Positions 1 to 7,482 of a stretch of DNA of 64,000 bases are shown piece by piece. Origin of the DNA: Prochlorococcus sp. AG-402-K21 (GTDB taxonomy: Bacteria > Cyanobacteriota > Cyanobacteriia > PCC-6307 > Cyanobiaceae); the NCBI GenBank assembly GCA_003216775.1, contig QCII01000008.1:1-64000 (forward strand), given 5' to 3'. The position numbers and the translations under genes are program-made. The notes beneath the pieces were generated by a model. It saw only the letters and a program-made list of their open reading frames with translations. It was not told the origin of the DNA and ran no database searches. Positions within the stretch are counted from its first letter, which is position 1; each line of letters starts with the position of its first letter.

Positions 1-2
1 TT

Positions 3-737
3 TCATATACCTTCCCTCTTGGTGATAAAACAACTGTTTTTGTTGGTGACAACATGGACGGAAGTACTCTATTCAGCACAGCATGTGTTTACGGTGGAGT
101 AACTAACACATTAGATGATTGTGGTAATGCAAACTCTGCTATCGCTGTTGGCTTAGGCACAGCGGCTGGTTTAAGCTACGATTTTGGTAATGGATTTACT
201 GGTGCTGTCGGTTATGAAGGATCTGGTTCTAGTACAAATGGATTAGTAACAAAAGAAGGTCTTGATGCTTATGCAGCTCAACTTTCATATGCAGCTGATT
301 CATACGGTGTATCTGTAACTTATTCAACTATCGAAACATTAACTGTTGAAGGTAGAGATGACCTTTGGCAAGACGAGACTGCTTACTGGGGTTTAAACGG
401 CTACTGGACACCTTCTGAGTCTGGTTCTATGCCTTCCATCAGCGTTGGTTATGAAATGGGTGATGTAACTCCTGGTACAAACTCTGCCACAGTTGATAAA
501 GATACTACTCACTACTTTGTAGGTCTTCAGTGGGATGAAGTTGGACCTGGTACACTTGGTGCTGCTCTAGGAACAACAGGACATACAGTTGAGGATGCAG
601 TTGAGTACTTAATGTATGAAGCATTCTATGCTTACCCAGTTAATGATGGAATGACAATCACACCAATCGTTTACGTTAAGGAAACAGCTGGTGACGATGA
701 AACTGGCATAATGGTTAAAACATCATTTAGCTTCTAA
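3..737 (+). CDS. Porin-like outer-membrane beta-barrel protein, C-terminal part
   Basis: The frame is open from the left window edge, so the true start lies upstream; an internal ATG at 54 is not the start. The visible part is rich in Gly, Ser, Thr, Tyr and acidic residues, with alternating polar/hydrophobic stretches. It ends in Phe (SFSF), the usual C-terminal signature of an outer-membrane beta-barrel. Cys are present (ACVYGG, DDCGN). This composition matches the abundant SomA/porin-like proteins of marine picocyanobacteria, which presumably let small solutes cross the outer membrane. Codon use is more G/C-rich than neighbouring genes, as expected for a highly expressed protein. A strong terminator follows. 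Family assignment is by composition and C-terminus only. Confidence 0.7.
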   Translation, partial: SYTFPLGDKTTVFVGDNMDGSTLFSTACVYGGVTNTLDDCGNANSAIAVGLGTAAGLSYDFGNGFTGAVGYEGSGSSTNGLVTKEGLDAYAAQLSYAADSYGVSVTYSTIETLTVEGRDDLWQDETAYWGLNGYWTPSESGSMPSISVGYEMGDVTPGTNSATVDKDTTHYFVGLQWDEVGPGTLGAALGTTGHTVEDAVEYLMYEAFYAYPVNDGMTITPIVYVKETAGDDETGIMVKTSFSF

Positions 738-771
738 ATTTAAATTCAATTTAGAAAATCTTGCACACATT

Positions 772-804
772 AAAAAGGCCTACCTATGGGTAGGCTTTTT
801 TTTT
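772..804 (+). terminator. Rho-independent terminator of the porin-like gene
   Basis: A G/C-rich stem GCCTACC / GGTAGGC with a four-base loop (TATG) is preceded by five A and followed by nine T. It lies 34 bases after the stop codon. It is the clearest intrinsic terminator in the window and could work in both directions because of the flanking A and T runs. Confidence 0.92.
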
Positions 805-959
805 ATATGTTTAGAAATTAAGATAAAGTATATTTAGCATATTTTAAAAATCAATACTTTTATTAAAATAATTTTTTATACATCTTTCGAAACTTGAATA
901 TCCATAATTATATTTTCTTTATAAATTTGTTTACATACACTTTTTAAGTAAATTAATTT

Positions 960-1112
960 ATGTCCCCAATATTTAAATGTCTTATCTGTCGTAGGGACAT
1001 TGAAAGATCAACAAAAACATTCTGGACTAAGAAGGGACATTTGTTATGTTCAACTTGTTTGGATAATATTGAAAGAAACTCATTAAGTAAAGATTTCTCA
1101 AGTTTAGATTAA
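960..1112 (+). CDS. Small CxxC-CxxC zinc-ribbon-like protein (50 aa)
   Basis: An ATG at 960 opens a 50-codon frame ending TAA at 1110-1112. The product starts MSPIFKCLICRRDIE and carries two CxxC pairs (CLIC at residues 7-10 and CSTC near residues 30-33) about 20 residues apart, the spacing of a small zinc ribbon. The rest is basic and polar, with no membrane segment or signal peptide. It stands alone between the porin terminator and the minus-strand hli gene. I do not recognise a family. The paired cysteines argue against a chance frame. It could be a zinc-binding accessory or nucleic-acid-binding peptide, but that is inference. Confidence 0.6.
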   Translation: MSPIFKCLICRRDIERSTKTFWTKKGHLLCSTCLDNIERNSLSKDFSSLD

Positions 1113-1158
1113 AAGTTTATTGAAATTTCAATAGGTTTTAAAAACATTCCAAAAAAAA

Positions 1159-1179
1159 AGTTCTAACTGAGTTAGAACT
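1159..1179 (-). terminator. Terminator of the hli gene (minus strand)
   Basis: A perfect nine-base inverted repeat AGTTCTAAC / GTTAGAACT with a three-base loop. Nine A lie on the plus strand just left of it, which reads as a T-run after the stem on the minus strand. It therefore fits the end of the minus-strand hli transcript, about 80 bases after its stop codon. Confidence 0.75.
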
Positions 1180-1257
1180 TCACTAAAAAATTTATTTAAT
1201 ATAAATTTGGGCAAATTATCTTATATAAGCTAATTCTGCCCTAATTTTGGTTTAAAT

Positions 1258-1365
1258 TTAAAACCAGCCAGGAATGATTTGGCCAGTAGTTACGTAAGCG
1301 CCAACGGCAGCAACAAAACCTAACATTGCCGCCCAGCCATTAAAACGTTCTGCTTCAGGAGTCAT
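1258..1365 (-). CDS. hli: High-light-inducible protein (Hli), 35 aa
   Basis: The 35-residue frame begins MTPEAERFNGWAAMLGF and ends GQIIPGWF. It contains the ExxNGxxAMxGF signature of the single-helix chlorophyll a/b-binding-like (Hli/Scp) family; the Glu and Asn of this motif ligate chlorophyll in the family. One transmembrane helix follows (roughly residues 11-29). Hli proteins associate with photosystem II assembly complexes and protect against excess light. This copy is near the minimum length for the family, lacking an N-terminal extension. Its own terminator lies downstream, and two RpaB-type half-sites lie upstream, consistent with a monocistronic, light-stress-regulated gene. Confidence 0.93.
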   Translation of the reverse strand: MTPEAERFNGWAAMLGFVAAVGAYVTTGQIIPGWF

Positions 1366-1391
1366 AATTAATAAGGTAATTTATATTAAAT

Positions 1392-1421
1392 ATTGTAACA
1401 GCATATATGAAGCTTTGTAAA
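1392..1421 (-). promoter_or_regulatory. Candidate HLR1-like half-sites upstream of hli
   Basis: Reading the minus strand, TTTACAAA (1421-1414) and GTTACAAT (1399-1392) both fit the (G/T)TTACA(A/T)(A/T) half-site recognised by the RpaB response regulator. The start-to-start distance is 22 bases, not the canonical 10, so this is a variant arrangement at best. It lies 27-56 bases upstream of the hli start codon. Confidence 0.3.
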
Positions 1422-1526
1422 GTAATTTTTTGAATTTTTCAAAAAAAAACCGAATTCTGTAAGCATAGAAACTCTACTGAAACATAAATGATACAAAAGT
1501 GTTAAACTAGAGCATCAATTTTCTGT

Positions 1527-1817
1527 TTATTTTTGTATTTCTACAAATTCTTCGTTGCTTAAAGCAGGTTTAATGCTGAATGCAATGCTATAACTGTCTC
1601 TCCAAACTTTGAGGAGGCTAATAACTACTGATATATTTTGAGCCTTACAAATAATAGTTCCAGACCCATCTTGTGGAGTATGAGCCATAAAAATTAAATC
1701 AAAACCATCAATATTAGTGTCTAATTTCCCAGTATTAAAATATTCACAAAATTCTTTTGTTGCGAATAACTGATCTTCAGCATTTTGGAATGACCAATCA
1801 ATAATGAATAGTTGCAT
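1527..1817 (-). CDS. DUF3303-like small conserved protein
   Basis: A 96-residue soluble protein starting MQLFIIDWSFQNAED. ATG at 1817 is preferred over an in-frame TTG six bases upstream. The opening beta-strand with an aromatic WSF and the overall length resemble the DUF3303 family of small alpha/beta proteins found in cyanobacteria; this match is from memory. The middle reads DGFDLIFMAHTPQDGSG and then CKAQNISVVISLLKVW, suggesting an alternating beta-alpha ferredoxin-like fold. There is no signal peptide or membrane span. It lies alone between hli and tRNA-Lys on the same strand. Function is unknown. Confidence 0.7.
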   Translation of the reverse strand: MQLFIIDWSFQNAEDQLFATKEFCEYFNTGKLDTNIDGFDLIFMAHTPQDGSGTIICKAQNISVVISLLKVWRDSYSIAFSIKPALSNEEFVEIQK

Positions 1818-1900
1818 GATCAAATAAGGACTACGTTTGTGATAATTTCAATGCTATTTTTATCGAGAATTTCAAATAATAGACTCAATTTCTTTAAATG

Positions 1901-1972
1901 TGGGTCGCCTGAGATTCGAACTCAGGACCAGCCGGTTAAAAGCCGGATGCTCTACCGCTGAGCTAGCGACCC
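1901..1972 (-). tRNA. trnK: tRNA-Lys (anticodon UUU)
   Basis: On the minus strand the sequence folds as a complete cloverleaf: acceptor GGGTCGC pairing with GCGACCC, a D-arm with AGCTCAGCGGTAGAGC, an anticodon stem CCGGC/GCCGG with loop TTTTAAC-type sequence giving anticodon TTT, a short variable region and a T-arm with GTTCGAAT. The discriminator base is A. The CCA end is not encoded. A 62-codon open frame overlapping it is an artefact. Confidence 0.96.
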
Positions 1973-2148
1973 ATTTTGTAAAATCGAGTACATAAGAAAT
2001 TATCCCTTTTAAAGGCAAAAAAAACAACTTATTATTTAAAGTTGAACAATAGAAATACAATTCTTAACTTATGAAATAAAAAATTAAACTTTCTCTCTAA
2101 ATCTACTGTTAAAAGGTAGTATATTTATTAAATAACAGAATTTCAAAA

Positions 2149-2265
2149 ATGCTTAGAACAATTGTAGTTTTCGCACCTATTATCGCAGCTTTAGCTTGGG
2201 TTATATTTAATATACAAAAACCAGCAAGAGAACAGTTCAATAGAGACTTTCTTGGTAAGGATTAA
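2149..2265 (+). CDS. psbY: Photosystem II protein PsbY (38 aa)
   Basis: The product starts [20 protein letters not shown] and continues [13 protein letters not shown]. This is the PsbY pattern: one transmembrane helix (about residues 4-22) followed by an Asn and a short basic, stroma-facing tail with QFN. PsbY is a peripheral low-molecular-mass subunit of photosystem II near cytochrome b559. The gene ends 6 bases before the TTG start of trmFO, so the two are probably co-transcribed. Possible -10 sequence TATATT lies about 25 bases upstream. Confidence 0.9.
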
Positions 2266-2271
2266 TCGAAT

Positions 2272-3684
2272 TTGGTTGATAAAGAGGTAATCATACTTGG
2301 AGCAGGTCTAGCAGGTTCTGAAGCTGCTTGGCAAGTAGCTAATGCCGGAGTGCCAGTTAAATTAGTTGAGATGAGACCTCTCAAATTAACTCCAGCTCAT
2401 CATTCGGGTGAATTTGGAGAGTTGGTTTGTAGTAATAGTTTTGGAGCTATAAGTTCAGATAGAGCTGCTGGTTTGTTGCAAAAAGAATTAAGATTTTTTA
2501 ATTCATTGATCGTTCAAACAGCAGATAAATTTTCTGTTCCAGCTGGAGGAGCTTTAGCTGTAGATAGATCTAAATTTAGTAACGCTTTAACAGATACTTT
2601 ATCTAATCATCCTTTAATCGAAATAAAAAGATTTGAACAACTAAATCTCCCAAGCAAAGAAAATATAACTATCCTTGCAACTGGGCCACTAACTGCAGAT
2701 GAATTGGCTAGTAAAATTCAATTTTTTACCGGTATTGATGCATGTCATTTTTTTGATGCTGCTAGTCCAATAATTTATGGCGATACTATTGATAATCAAA
2801 TTGTCTTCAAAGCTAGTAGATACGATAAAGGAGATCCGGCATATCTTAATTGCCCAATGAATAAAAATGAATATATTCATCTCAGGAACGAACTAATAGC
2901 AGGAGAACAAGCTAGTTTAAAAGATTTTGAAAAAGAATCCGCTAATTTCTTTGAAGGTTGTTTGCCAATAGAAGAAATTGCTAGAAGAGGAATTGACACA
3001 ATGAGATTCGGACCTCTCAAATCTATTGGATTGTGGAATCCAAAGTGGGGAGACTTATACGATAGGGCAAATAGATTGAAAAATCGGCCTCATGCAATTG
3101 TTCAATTAAGGATGGAAGATCTTGAAGGTAAGTTGCTTAATATGGTAGGTTTTCAAACCAATCTAAAATGGTCAGAACAAAAAAGAATTTTCAGGATGAT
3201 TCCTGGCTTAGAAAAAGCTGAATTTGTCCGTTTTGGAGTAATGCATAGAAATACTTTTTTAGAATCTCCTAAATTACTTTTTCCAACTCTCCAATTTATG
3301 AAAAGAGAAACTCTTCTTGCCGCTGGACAGATAACAGGCACTGAAGGTTATGCTGCTGCTGCTGCGGGGGGGTTGCTCGCAGGAATAAATGCATCTTTAT
3401 TAGCTATGAGTAAAAAACCAGTAACTTTTCCTGATGTGTCAATGATTGGTTCTTTAATAAATTTCATTAGTAATAAAAATCAAATATTATCTAATGAAAA
3501 AAAGAATAAATTCCAGCCTATGCCTGCTTCCTTTGGTTTAGTCCCAGAACTTCCTAAAAAAATAAAAGATAAAAAATTAAGATACAAAGCTTATCAAGAA
3601 AGATCCACAGAAGCTTTAAAAGGGTTTAAAACAATATTAGAGTCTCATTTTGAAAAAGATCACTTACTAATCAAAATTAACTAA
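2272..3684 (+). CDS. trmFO: Folate/FAD-dependent tRNA (uracil-54) methyltransferase TrmFO
   Basis: TrmFO forms 5-methyluridine at position 54 of the tRNA T-loop using methylene-tetrahydrofolate and FADH2. The 470-residue protein has an N-terminal Rossmann FAD motif [11 protein letters not shown] (residues 10-20), followed by EMRP. The two family cysteines are visible: Cys53 in LVCSNSFGA and a second in FEGCLPIEE near residue 230. The C-terminal FAD contact [16 protein letters not shown] is also present. Length is normal for the family. The start is TTG, placed 6 bases after psbY; no suitable ATG lies nearby. A run of GCT codons followed by seven G occurs near 3355-3372. Confidence 0.95.
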   Translation: MVDKEVIILGAGLAGSEAAWQVANAGVPVKLVEMRPLKLTPAHHSGEFGELVCSNSFGAISSDRAAGLLQKELRFFNSLIVQTADKFSVPAGGALAVDRSKFSNALTDTLSNHPLIEIKRFEQLNLPSKENITILATGPLTADELASKIQFFTGIDACHFFDAASPIIYGDTIDNQIVFKASRYDKGDPAYLNCPMNKNEYIHLRNELIAGEQASLKDFEKESANFFEGCLPIEEIARRGIDTMRFGPLKSIGLWNPKWGDLYDRANRLKNRPHAIVQLRMEDLEGKLLNMVGFQTNLKWSEQKRIFRMIPGLEKAEFVRFGVMHRNTFLESPKLLFPTLQFMKRETLLAAGQITGTEGYAAAAAGGLLAGINASLLAMSKKPVTFPDVSMIGSLINFISNKNQILSNEKKNKFQPMPASFGLVPELPKKIKDKKLRYKAYQERSTEALKGFKTILESHFEKDHLLIKIN

Positions 3685-3708
3685 AATGAATTATCTAAAG
3701 ACTCAAAA

Positions 3709-5253
3709 ATGAAATCTAATAAGGAAAATTTTGATGCAATTATAATTGGCTCAGGAATAGGAGGATTAGTAACAGCATCCCAATTAGCTGCGAAAGGAGC
3801 TAAAGTTTTAGTCCTAGAAAAATACATCATTCCTGGAGGTAGTGGTGGCTCTTTCAAGAGAAAAGGTTACACTTTTGATGTTGGTGCCTCAATGATATTT
3901 GGATTTGGAGATAAAGGTTATACCAATTTATTAACTCGTGCCTTAAAAGATGTAAATGAAAAATGCGAAACTATTCCTGATCCAGTGCAATTGGAATATC
4001 ATCTTCCAAACAACTTTAGTATTGCTGTAGATAAAAAGTATGATCAATTTATAAATAAATTATCGACATTTTTCCCTGAGGAAAAAGAAGGTATCAAAAA
4101 ATTTTACGATACCTGTGCAAGTGTATTTAAATGTTTAGATTCAATGCCTCTTTTATCAATAGAGGATCCAAGTTATCTTTTCAAAGTTTTCTTTAAATCT
4201 CCATTATCTTGCTTAGGTTTAGCAAGATGGTTACCTGTAAATGCAGGAGATGTAGCCAGAAAGTTTATAAAGGATCCTGAACTTTTAAAATTTATAGATA
4301 TCGAATGTTTTTGTTGGTCTGTAATGCCAGCTCTTAAAACCCCAATGATTAATGCAGGAATGGTTTTTACAGATAGACATGTCGGCGGTATAAATTATCC
4401 AAAAGGAGGTGTAGGGATTATTGCGGAGAAGTTGGTTTCCGGAATTGAAAAATTAGGAAGTAAGATCCGTTATAAAGCCAATGTAACTGAAATACTTTTA
4501 GAGAATGGGAAAGCGATAGGTGTAAAGCTTTCAAATGGGGAAAAACTATATTCAAAAATTATCGTTTCTAATTCTACTAGATGGGATACTTTTGGTCTTA
4601 AAAATAATAAAAAAGGGTTGATTTCAAGTAAAAACATACCAAAAAGTGAAAATAAGTGGTCAGAGACCTATAAACCTTCCCCATCTTTTGTTTCTTTACA
4701 CCTGGGGGTAGAAAAAAATATTGTGAAGAATGATTTTAATTGTCATCATATTATCGTTGAGGATTGGAATGAACTAGAAAATGAAAAAGGTGTAATATTT
4801 GTATCAATGCCAACCTTACTTGATTCATCATTAGCCCCAGAAGGTAAACATATTGTCCATGCTTTTACTCCTTCATCAATTAATGAATGGGAGGGATTAA
4901 CAAGAAAAGAATATCTTGAAAAGAAAGAGAAGTATTTTTCTTTTCTTGTTGAAAAGCTTTCTAAAATTTTGCCAAATATTGATCAAAACATTGATCATAA
5001 AGAAATTGGTACTCCAAAAACTCATAGGAAATTTCTTGGCAGATATGAAGGTAGCTACGGGCCAATTCCAAATCAAAAGTTGCTTGGACTTCTGCCGATG
5101 CCATTTAATACAACAACAATTAAAAACCTTTACTGCGTAGGGGATTCATGTTTCCCAGGTCAAGGTTTAAATGCAGTAGCTTTCAGTGGCTATGCTTGCG
5201 CTCATAAAATAGGTTCAAAACTAAATATAAATAGTTTTAAATTACCGAATTAA
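3709..5253 (+). CDS. crtH: Carotene isomerase CrtISO (CrtH)
   Basis: A 514-residue FAD oxidoreductase of the phytoene-desaturase-like family. The N-terminal dinucleotide motif is IIIGSGIGGLVTASQLAAKG (about residues 11-30), followed by VLEKYIIPGGSGGSF. The C-terminal FAD-binding stretch is LYCVGDSCFPGQGLNAVAFS. Length and these motifs fit the cyanobacterial enzyme that converts poly-cis lycopene to all-trans lycopene before cyclisation. It follows trmFO by 24 bases on the same strand. crtE and a lycopene cyclase also occur in this window. The CrtISO assignment over a desaturase rests on length and the PGGSGGSF variant. Confidence 0.88.
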   Translation: MKSNKENFDAIIIGSGIGGLVTASQLAAKGAKVLVLEKYIIPGGSGGSFKRKGYTFDVGASMIFGFGDKGYTNLLTRALKDVNEKCETIPDPVQLEYHLPNNFSIAVDKKYDQFINKLSTFFPEEKEGIKKFYDTCASVFKCLDSMPLLSIEDPSYLFKVFFKSPLSCLGLARWLPVNAGDVARKFIKDPELLKFIDIECFCWSVMPALKTPMINAGMVFTDRHVGGINYPKGGVGIIAEKLVSGIEKLGSKIRYKANVTEILLENGKAIGVKLSNGEKLYSKIIVSNSTRWDTFGLKNNKKGLISSKNIPKSENKWSETYKPSPSFVSLHLGVEKNIVKNDFNCHHIIVEDWNELENEKGVIFVSMPTLLDSSLAPEGKHIVHAFTPSSINEWEGLTRKEYLEKKEKYFSFLVEKLSKILPNIDQNIDHKEIGTPKTHRKFLGRYEGSYGPIPNQKLLGLLPMPFNTTTIKNLYCVGDSCFPGQGLNAVAFSGYACAHKIGSKLNINSFKLPN

Positions 5254-5267
5254 AATTGTTTTAAGCG

Positions 5268-5774
5268 ATGATAGAAAAATTTAAAACTCTTGTATTTGTA
5301 AAAAGTTCATTAATTACCTTGTATTTAGCACTTACAATTCCTATACCTTTTATTTCTGTTGAAAAGTTTAAAATTCCCTCAATTACTTTATTTATCTTAG
5401 GTTTATATTTGATTATTAATGTTACAAGTGATTATGTACAAACTTGCAAAAATAAAATTTCATATAAGACGAGCTTTATTTCAAAATACTTCGGGAAAGC
5501 AAATTGGGAGATTTTTTGGAAGGACATTTTATTAATTAAATCTTTGCCAACAAGCCAGGGTAGTAAGGTTTTTTACTTTTATACTAAAGATGGAGATAAT
5601 TTTCTTATCCCGCAAAGAGTAGAAAATTTCGAAAAATTTTTGTTAATCATTCATAAAAACACAAAATTAGATGTTGACGAATTAAATTACATATCTCCTC
5701 TATGGACTTATAGATTACTTACATTTCTTTCAGTATTGATGATTTTCGGTGAAATATTTGCCTTTGTAGGCTAG
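5268..5774 (+). CDS. Conserved membrane protein with a PH-like middle region
   Basis: A 168-residue protein starting 14 bases after crtH. Two hydrophobic segments occupy about residues 14-30 and 38-53, and one lies at the C-terminus (about residues 150-166). The soluble middle has a strand-rich pattern (WKDILLIKSLP, KVFYFYTKDGDNFLIP) ending in an amphipathic helix. This resembles bacterial PH-like domains, but that is inference. I do not recognise a named family. Its stop overlaps the stop of the convergent response-regulator gene by four bases. Co-transcription with crtH suggests a membrane role, not a demonstrated one. Confidence 0.7.
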   Translation: MIEKFKTLVFVKSSLITLYLALTIPIPFISVEKFKIPSITLFILGLYLIINVTSDYVQTCKNKISYKTSFISKYFGKANWEIFWKDILLIKSLPTSQGSKVFYFYTKDGDNFLIPQRVENFEKFLLIIHKNTKLDVDELNYISPLWTYRLLTFLSVLMIFGEIFAFVG

Positions 5775-6508
5775 ATATTATCTAGGCTAAATCTATACCC
5801 TTGTTGCCTTACAGTAGTTATTCCACCGCCTTCACCTAATCCAGCCTGCTCTAACTTTCTCCGCAATGTTAAGACTTGAGTGTCAACTGACCTTGGACCT
5901 CCGCTGAAAGGCGGCCAAGCCATCCTTAGAAGCTCTTGACGACTTCTGACCATCCCAGGAGGCATAAGAAGAGCACAAAGCAGTGCAAACTCTCTTGGGC
6001 TTAATTCTACAGGCTTCTCGCTGAGAGTAACTTGTCTAAGAAGAAGATGTACCTCTAAAGGGCCAACTTCTACTTTTTCTTGTAATCCAATTCTTCCTCT
6101 TTTTAATAGTGTTCTACATCTCGCAGCTAGCTCTTCTAAACCAAAAGGCTTTCTAAGTACATCATCAGCTCCTTCGTCTAACAGGTTAACTAGTGCTTCA
6201 ACGCCTGATCTTGCGGTCAAAACGATTACGGAACTTCCTAATTGTTGAGCCAACCTCATCGCAGTATTCTGCTCAAGGATTTCTGCACTTACTAAAAGGT
6301 CAGGAGACTGCTCTCTGCATAAGTCAACAGCTTCAGCTGCAGAACCAACTGCGGCAGCAAGGTGACCATCTTGACGAAGTCTTTGAACAAGGACAGTTCT
6401 AAGTGTGGGGTGAGGTTCAACAACAAGAACTCTTGATGGAGTTTGAGAGCTCTTAGGCAATTGGGAACTGCCAGGGGTTGAGGCTAAGATTTGCTCAGTT
6501 GATTGCAT
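5771..6508 (-). CDS. Atypical OmpR/PhoB-type response regulator lacking the phospho-acceptor Asp
   Basis: A 245-residue protein. Residues 1-25 are Ser/Pro/Gln-rich and probably disordered, 26-135 form a receiver domain, and about 148-243 form a winged-helix DNA-binding domain (LSPREFALLCALL, SVDTQVLTLRRKLE, TVRQQGYRF). In the receiver, the acidic pair is replaced by E31-P32 (VVEPHP). The phospho-acceptor position in PDLLVSAEIL is Ala75, while the switch Thr98 (VLTAR) and Lys120 (LRKPF) remain. Phosphorylation in the usual way is therefore unlikely. Base composition is noticeably richer in G/C than the neighbours. Resemblance to NblR-type atypical regulators is possible but not established. 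The gene is divergent from the small gene at 6595. Confidence 0.88.
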   Translation of the reverse strand: MQSTEQILASTPGSSQLPKSSQTPSRVLVVEPHPTLRTVLVQRLRQDGHLAAAVGSAAEAVDLCREQSPDLLVSAEILEQNTAMRLAQQLGSSVIVLTARSGVEALVNLLDEGADDVLRKPFGLEELAARCRTLLKRGRIGLQEKVEVGPLEVHLLLRQVTLSEKPVELSPREFALLCALLMPPGMVRSRQELLRMAWPPFSGGPRSVDTQVLTLRRKLEQAGLGEGGGITTVRQQGYRFSLDNI

Positions 6509-6594
6509 TCTTAATTACTATTGGGCCAGGCAATTTTTTATCATCCTTAATAAGGTATAACAAATGCTCAATAAAAATCGGAATCTATCAAATT

Positions 6595-6873
6595 ATGACA
6601 TCATTTGAAAATCCTAAGGCAATTCGTCATTTTCAATCAATCTGCGATACCTGCCAAGACCTTGTAACGCGTTTTCACACCCCGGCTGATCTTAAATTGT
6701 ATAGTGATGGTTATCTTCAAGCCTTGAGGAATTGCAGTGGTTTAGAGCAAAAAGATCAAGAAAAATTAGAAAAACTGATAGCGAGATGGATCCTTGATCC
6801 TTCAAGTTTTATTGATCCAGAGGGCGGAGGGAATAAGGGGTTTTTTGATAAAAAAAATGATTTAAAATATTAA
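6595..6873 (+). CDS. DUF6761-like small cyanobacterial protein
   Basis: A 92-residue soluble protein. The open frame extends upstream to 6478, but that part overlaps the divergent regulator gene. The ATG at 6595 gives a natural start, MTSFENPKAIRHFQSICD. Conserved-looking elements are AIRHFQ, the LYSDGYLQALR helix and a WILDPSSFIDPEGGG tail. These resemble a cyanobacterial family of about 90 residues (DUF6761, from memory). It is probably all-helical with an unstructured tail. Function is unknown. It converges on the glutaredoxin gene with a 39-base gap and no obvious terminator. Confidence 0.78.
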   Translation: MTSFENPKAIRHFQSICDTCQDLVTRFHTPADLKLYSDGYLQALRNCSGLEQKDQEKLEKLIARWILDPSSFIDPEGGGNKGFFDKKNDLKY

Positions 6874-6912
6874 TTTTTATTAACTAAATCAGTATTTATA
6901 CTTACTTTTGTT

Positions 6913-7236
6913 TTAAGACGCTAATTCAATTTCTATTTTTTCTTTTAAGGAACCCGAGTTATACATTTCTATAAGAATGTCTGAGCCTCCAAGAAATTCA
7001 CCTTTTAGATAAACTTGAGGAATTGTTGGCCAATCAGAATATTCTTTAATAGCCTCTCTAATTTCAAAATCGCTTAAAACATCAAAAGTGGTAAATTCTA
7101 CGCCCAAAGAATTAAGTATTTGAACTACATTATTAGAGAAACCACATTGAGGCATCAATTTGGTACCTTTCATAAATACCATAACTGGGTTTGAATCAAT
7201 CAGTTTTTGAATTTTTTCTTTAGTTTGATGGTCCAT
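6913..7236 (-). CDS. grxD: Monothiol glutaredoxin (CGFS type)
   Basis: A 107-residue single-domain monothiol glutaredoxin with the active site PQCGFSNN, preceded by MVFMKGTKLMP and followed by the cis-Pro segment WPTIPQVYLKGEFLGGSD. CGFS glutaredoxins bind a [2Fe-2S] cluster with glutathione and pass Fe-S clusters to partners, notably BolA proteins. The gene lies three bases downstream of a bolA homologue in the same minus-strand operon, which strongly supports a GrxD-BolA complex in iron sensing or cluster transfer. Length and motif are fully typical. Confidence 0.95.
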   Translation of the reverse strand: MDHQTKEKIQKLIDSNPVMVFMKGTKLMPQCGFSNNVVQILNSLGVEFTTFDVLSDFEIREAIKEYSDWPTIPQVYLKGEFLGGSDILIEMYNSGSLKEKIEIELAS

Positions 7237-7239
7237 AAT

Positions 7240-7470
7240 TTAATTTGGGGTTTCTGTTTTTAAAGCCAATGCATGGATTGCTTCCGAAGCCAGTTCTTCC
7301 TTTAAAGCAGAATAGACTAGCTGATGTTGCTTTACCAATGATAATCCATTGAATTCGGAAGAAATTACGGTTACTTGTAAATGATCATTCCCCTTAAGGT
7401 TTTCAACTATTACTTTTGAATGAGGTAATTTTTTAGTAATTAAATTAATCACTTTTGTTTTGGTTATCAT
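7240..7470 (-). CDS. bolA: BolA family protein
   Basis: A 76-residue protein with the BolA class-II-KH-like pattern. It has a short N-terminal helix, the central NDHLQVTVISSEFNGLSLVKQHQLVYSALKEEL region (quoted here in parts: HLQVTVIS, FNGLSLVKQHQLVYSAL) and a C-terminal strand IHALALKTETP. It retains a His in the KQHQLVY segment that in the family can help ligate a shared Fe-S cluster. It sits between a secreted hypothetical and grxD, three bases from the latter. The genomic pairing is seen across bacteria and supports a joint iron-sulfur role. Confidence 0.92.
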   Translation of the reverse strand: MITKTKVINLITKKLPHSKVIVENLKGNDHLQVTVISSEFNGLSLVKQHQLVYSALKEELASEAIHALALKTETPN

Positions 7471-7482
7471 GATGAATTTCTT

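Noticed and set aside
1872-2060. 62-codon frame on the minus strand
   Set aside because: It runs through the complete tRNA-Lys gene and has no protein-like features; chance frame.
3355-3372. GCT repeat plus seven G in trmFO as a slippage switch
   Set aside because: It encodes the conserved Ala/Gly-rich FAD contact of the family, so the sequence is explained by the protein.
6478-6594. N-terminal extension of the small DUF6761-like protein
   Set aside because: It would overlap the divergent regulator gene, and the residues before 6595 do not resemble the family start; the ATG at 6595 is a better start.
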